This document shows, piece after piece, positions 4,445 to 5,136 of a DNA stretch of 5,136 nucleotides. A program made the translations under genes and the position numbers. Every line of letters starts with the position of its first letter. Within the stretch, counting starts at the first letter, position 1. The notes beneath the pieces are model-generated. The model was given only the letters and a program-made list of their open reading frames with translations, ran no database searches and was not told where the DNA came from. The stretch is from the NCBI GenBank assembly GCA_001311545.1, contig BBBL01000138.1, positions 1 through 5,136 of the forward strand. Direction: 5' to 3'. Source of the stretch: Thermus kawarayensis JCM 12314. Its GTDB lineage: Bacteria > Deinococcota > Deinococci > Deinococcales > Thermaceae.

Positions 4445-5136
4445 ATGGGGCAGGAAGCGAAGAGCACCCGTCTGTTACAAATGGCCGAGGCGCTGAGGCT
4501 CAGGCCTATGCGGGTGGGGGAGCTTTCCCGCCGCTTTGGCGTGAGCGAACGCACCGTGGAGCGGGACCTCGAGGCCCTGAAGAAGCTCGGCCACCCCGTA
4601 AAACGCCTCCGCCGGGGCTCTACGCCATCCCGGACCACCCCCCTCCCCTCCACCCCGTGGAGGCCCTGGCCCTCTTCGCCGCCGGAAGGCTCATCTACCA
4701 CCAGGCCCCGACCCGCCAGTACCGCACCGCTTTGGAAAAGCTCGCCCGCACCCTGCCCACACCGCTTCGGGAGCTCCTTCTGAAGAGCACGGAGGGTCTG
4801 GAGGCCCGCAACGGGGACAGCCGCGCCCTGGAGCTGGTGGCCCGGGCCCTTCTGGAGAGGCGGGTGCTGGCCTTTGAGTACCGCTCGGGCGGGTCCAAGA
4901 ACTGGCGCCCCAAGGAGCTCCTGGTCTACTTCCTGGAGCCAACCGGGCCAACCTCGGCCTCTACGCCATCGGCTACGAGCGCTCCTTCCACAAGGCGGTC
5001 CACACCTTCAAGCTTTCCCGAATGCGCAACGTCTGCCTCCTGGAGGAGACCTACGAGGTCCCGGAGGCTTTGACCCAAGCGCTACCTGCGCCGGGCCTGG
5101 GGGGTGGTGGGGGTGCGGGAGAAGGGCGTGGAGGTG
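4445..5136 (+). CDS. DeoR-type HTH plus WYL-domain transcriptional regulator, C-terminus cut by window, frame-broken
   Basis: A transcriptional regulator with an N-terminal winged helix-turn-helix and a C-terminal WYL ligand-sensing domain. ATG 4445 is chosen because TATACT ends six bases before it; GTG 4421 in the same frame would add eight unconserved residues. HTH residues about 24-45 read VGELSRRFGVSERTVERDLE, the DeoR/YobV pattern. After a break at the G run 4614-4617 it continues GLYAIPDHP and VEALALFAAGRLIYHQ. The WYL-like part begins at VLAFEYRSG and runs through ELLVYFLE and NLGLYAIGYE; the literal W-Y-L is replaced, as is common. More breaks: 4938 (one G), 5069-5071 (one T) and 5074-5076 (one C), after which RYLRRAWGVVGVREKGVEV reaches the window end still open. 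So far 232 residues of a family usually near 300-330. WYL regulators often control defence or DNA-damage genes; the target here is unknown. Confidence 0.82.

Noticed and set aside
1..5136. CRISPR arrays, tRNA or rRNA genes, insertion sequences
   Set aside because: No regularly spaced repeats, no tRNA-like CCA-ended cloverleaf, no rRNA signature and no transposase motif or terminal inverted repeats were seen on either strand.

Overview
The window looks like a piece of a Thermus (Deinococcota) genome or plasmid. The evidence is very GC-rich DNA, codons ending almost always in G or C, proteins rich in Leu, Ala, Glu and Arg, tightly overlapping ATGA/GTGA gene junctions, and promoter-like hexamers that sit 6-7 bases before start codons, as in leaderless transcripts. 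This is inferred from style, not from a database match.

Layout. (1) 1-2526, plus strand: a translationally coupled three-gene operon. It holds a TetR-family repressor (N-terminus cut by the window edge), a LolA-like secreted lipid-carrier protein, and a DHA2-type major facilitator exporter. A LolA-fold carrier next to a DHA2 exporter recalls the mycobacterial LprG-P55 lipid and drug export pair. (2) 2527-2756: intergenic DNA with a hairpin and a promoter for the next operon. (3) 2757-3398: a VapBC toxin-antitoxin pair with a ribbon-helix-helix VapB and a PIN-domain VapC. (4) 3474-3716: a complete AbrB-type antitoxin with no toxin of its own beside it. (5) about 3713-4260, minus strand: coding-like blocks of an unrecognised protein converging on the AbrB gene. 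(6) 4261-4444: non-coding DNA with a perfect 10-bp hairpin, a short direct repeat and a promoter. (7) 4445 to the window end: a DeoR/WYL-type transcriptional regulator, cut by the edge.

The dominant oddity is that almost every gene is frame-broken in the sequence as given. I can place about 21 breaks. Nearly all are explained by one (twice, two) missing bases, mostly within or next to a short G or C run, and putting the base back restores a family-typical protein with no internal stops or missing motifs. This looks more like homopolymer under-calling in the read or assembly than gene decay, so I annotate the genes as CDS and list where they break. The one break of opposite sign is a T8 run in tetR, which could also be a transcriptional slippage site. 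The two breaks in vapBC create a misleading open frame that reads like a fused VapB-VapC lacking the catalytic Asp.

The left half is thus an export operon under its own repressor, and the right half a small cluster of toxin-antitoxin and regulator genes of the kind found in accessory or defence-related regions. I found no CRISPR array, tRNA, rRNA or insertion sequence.
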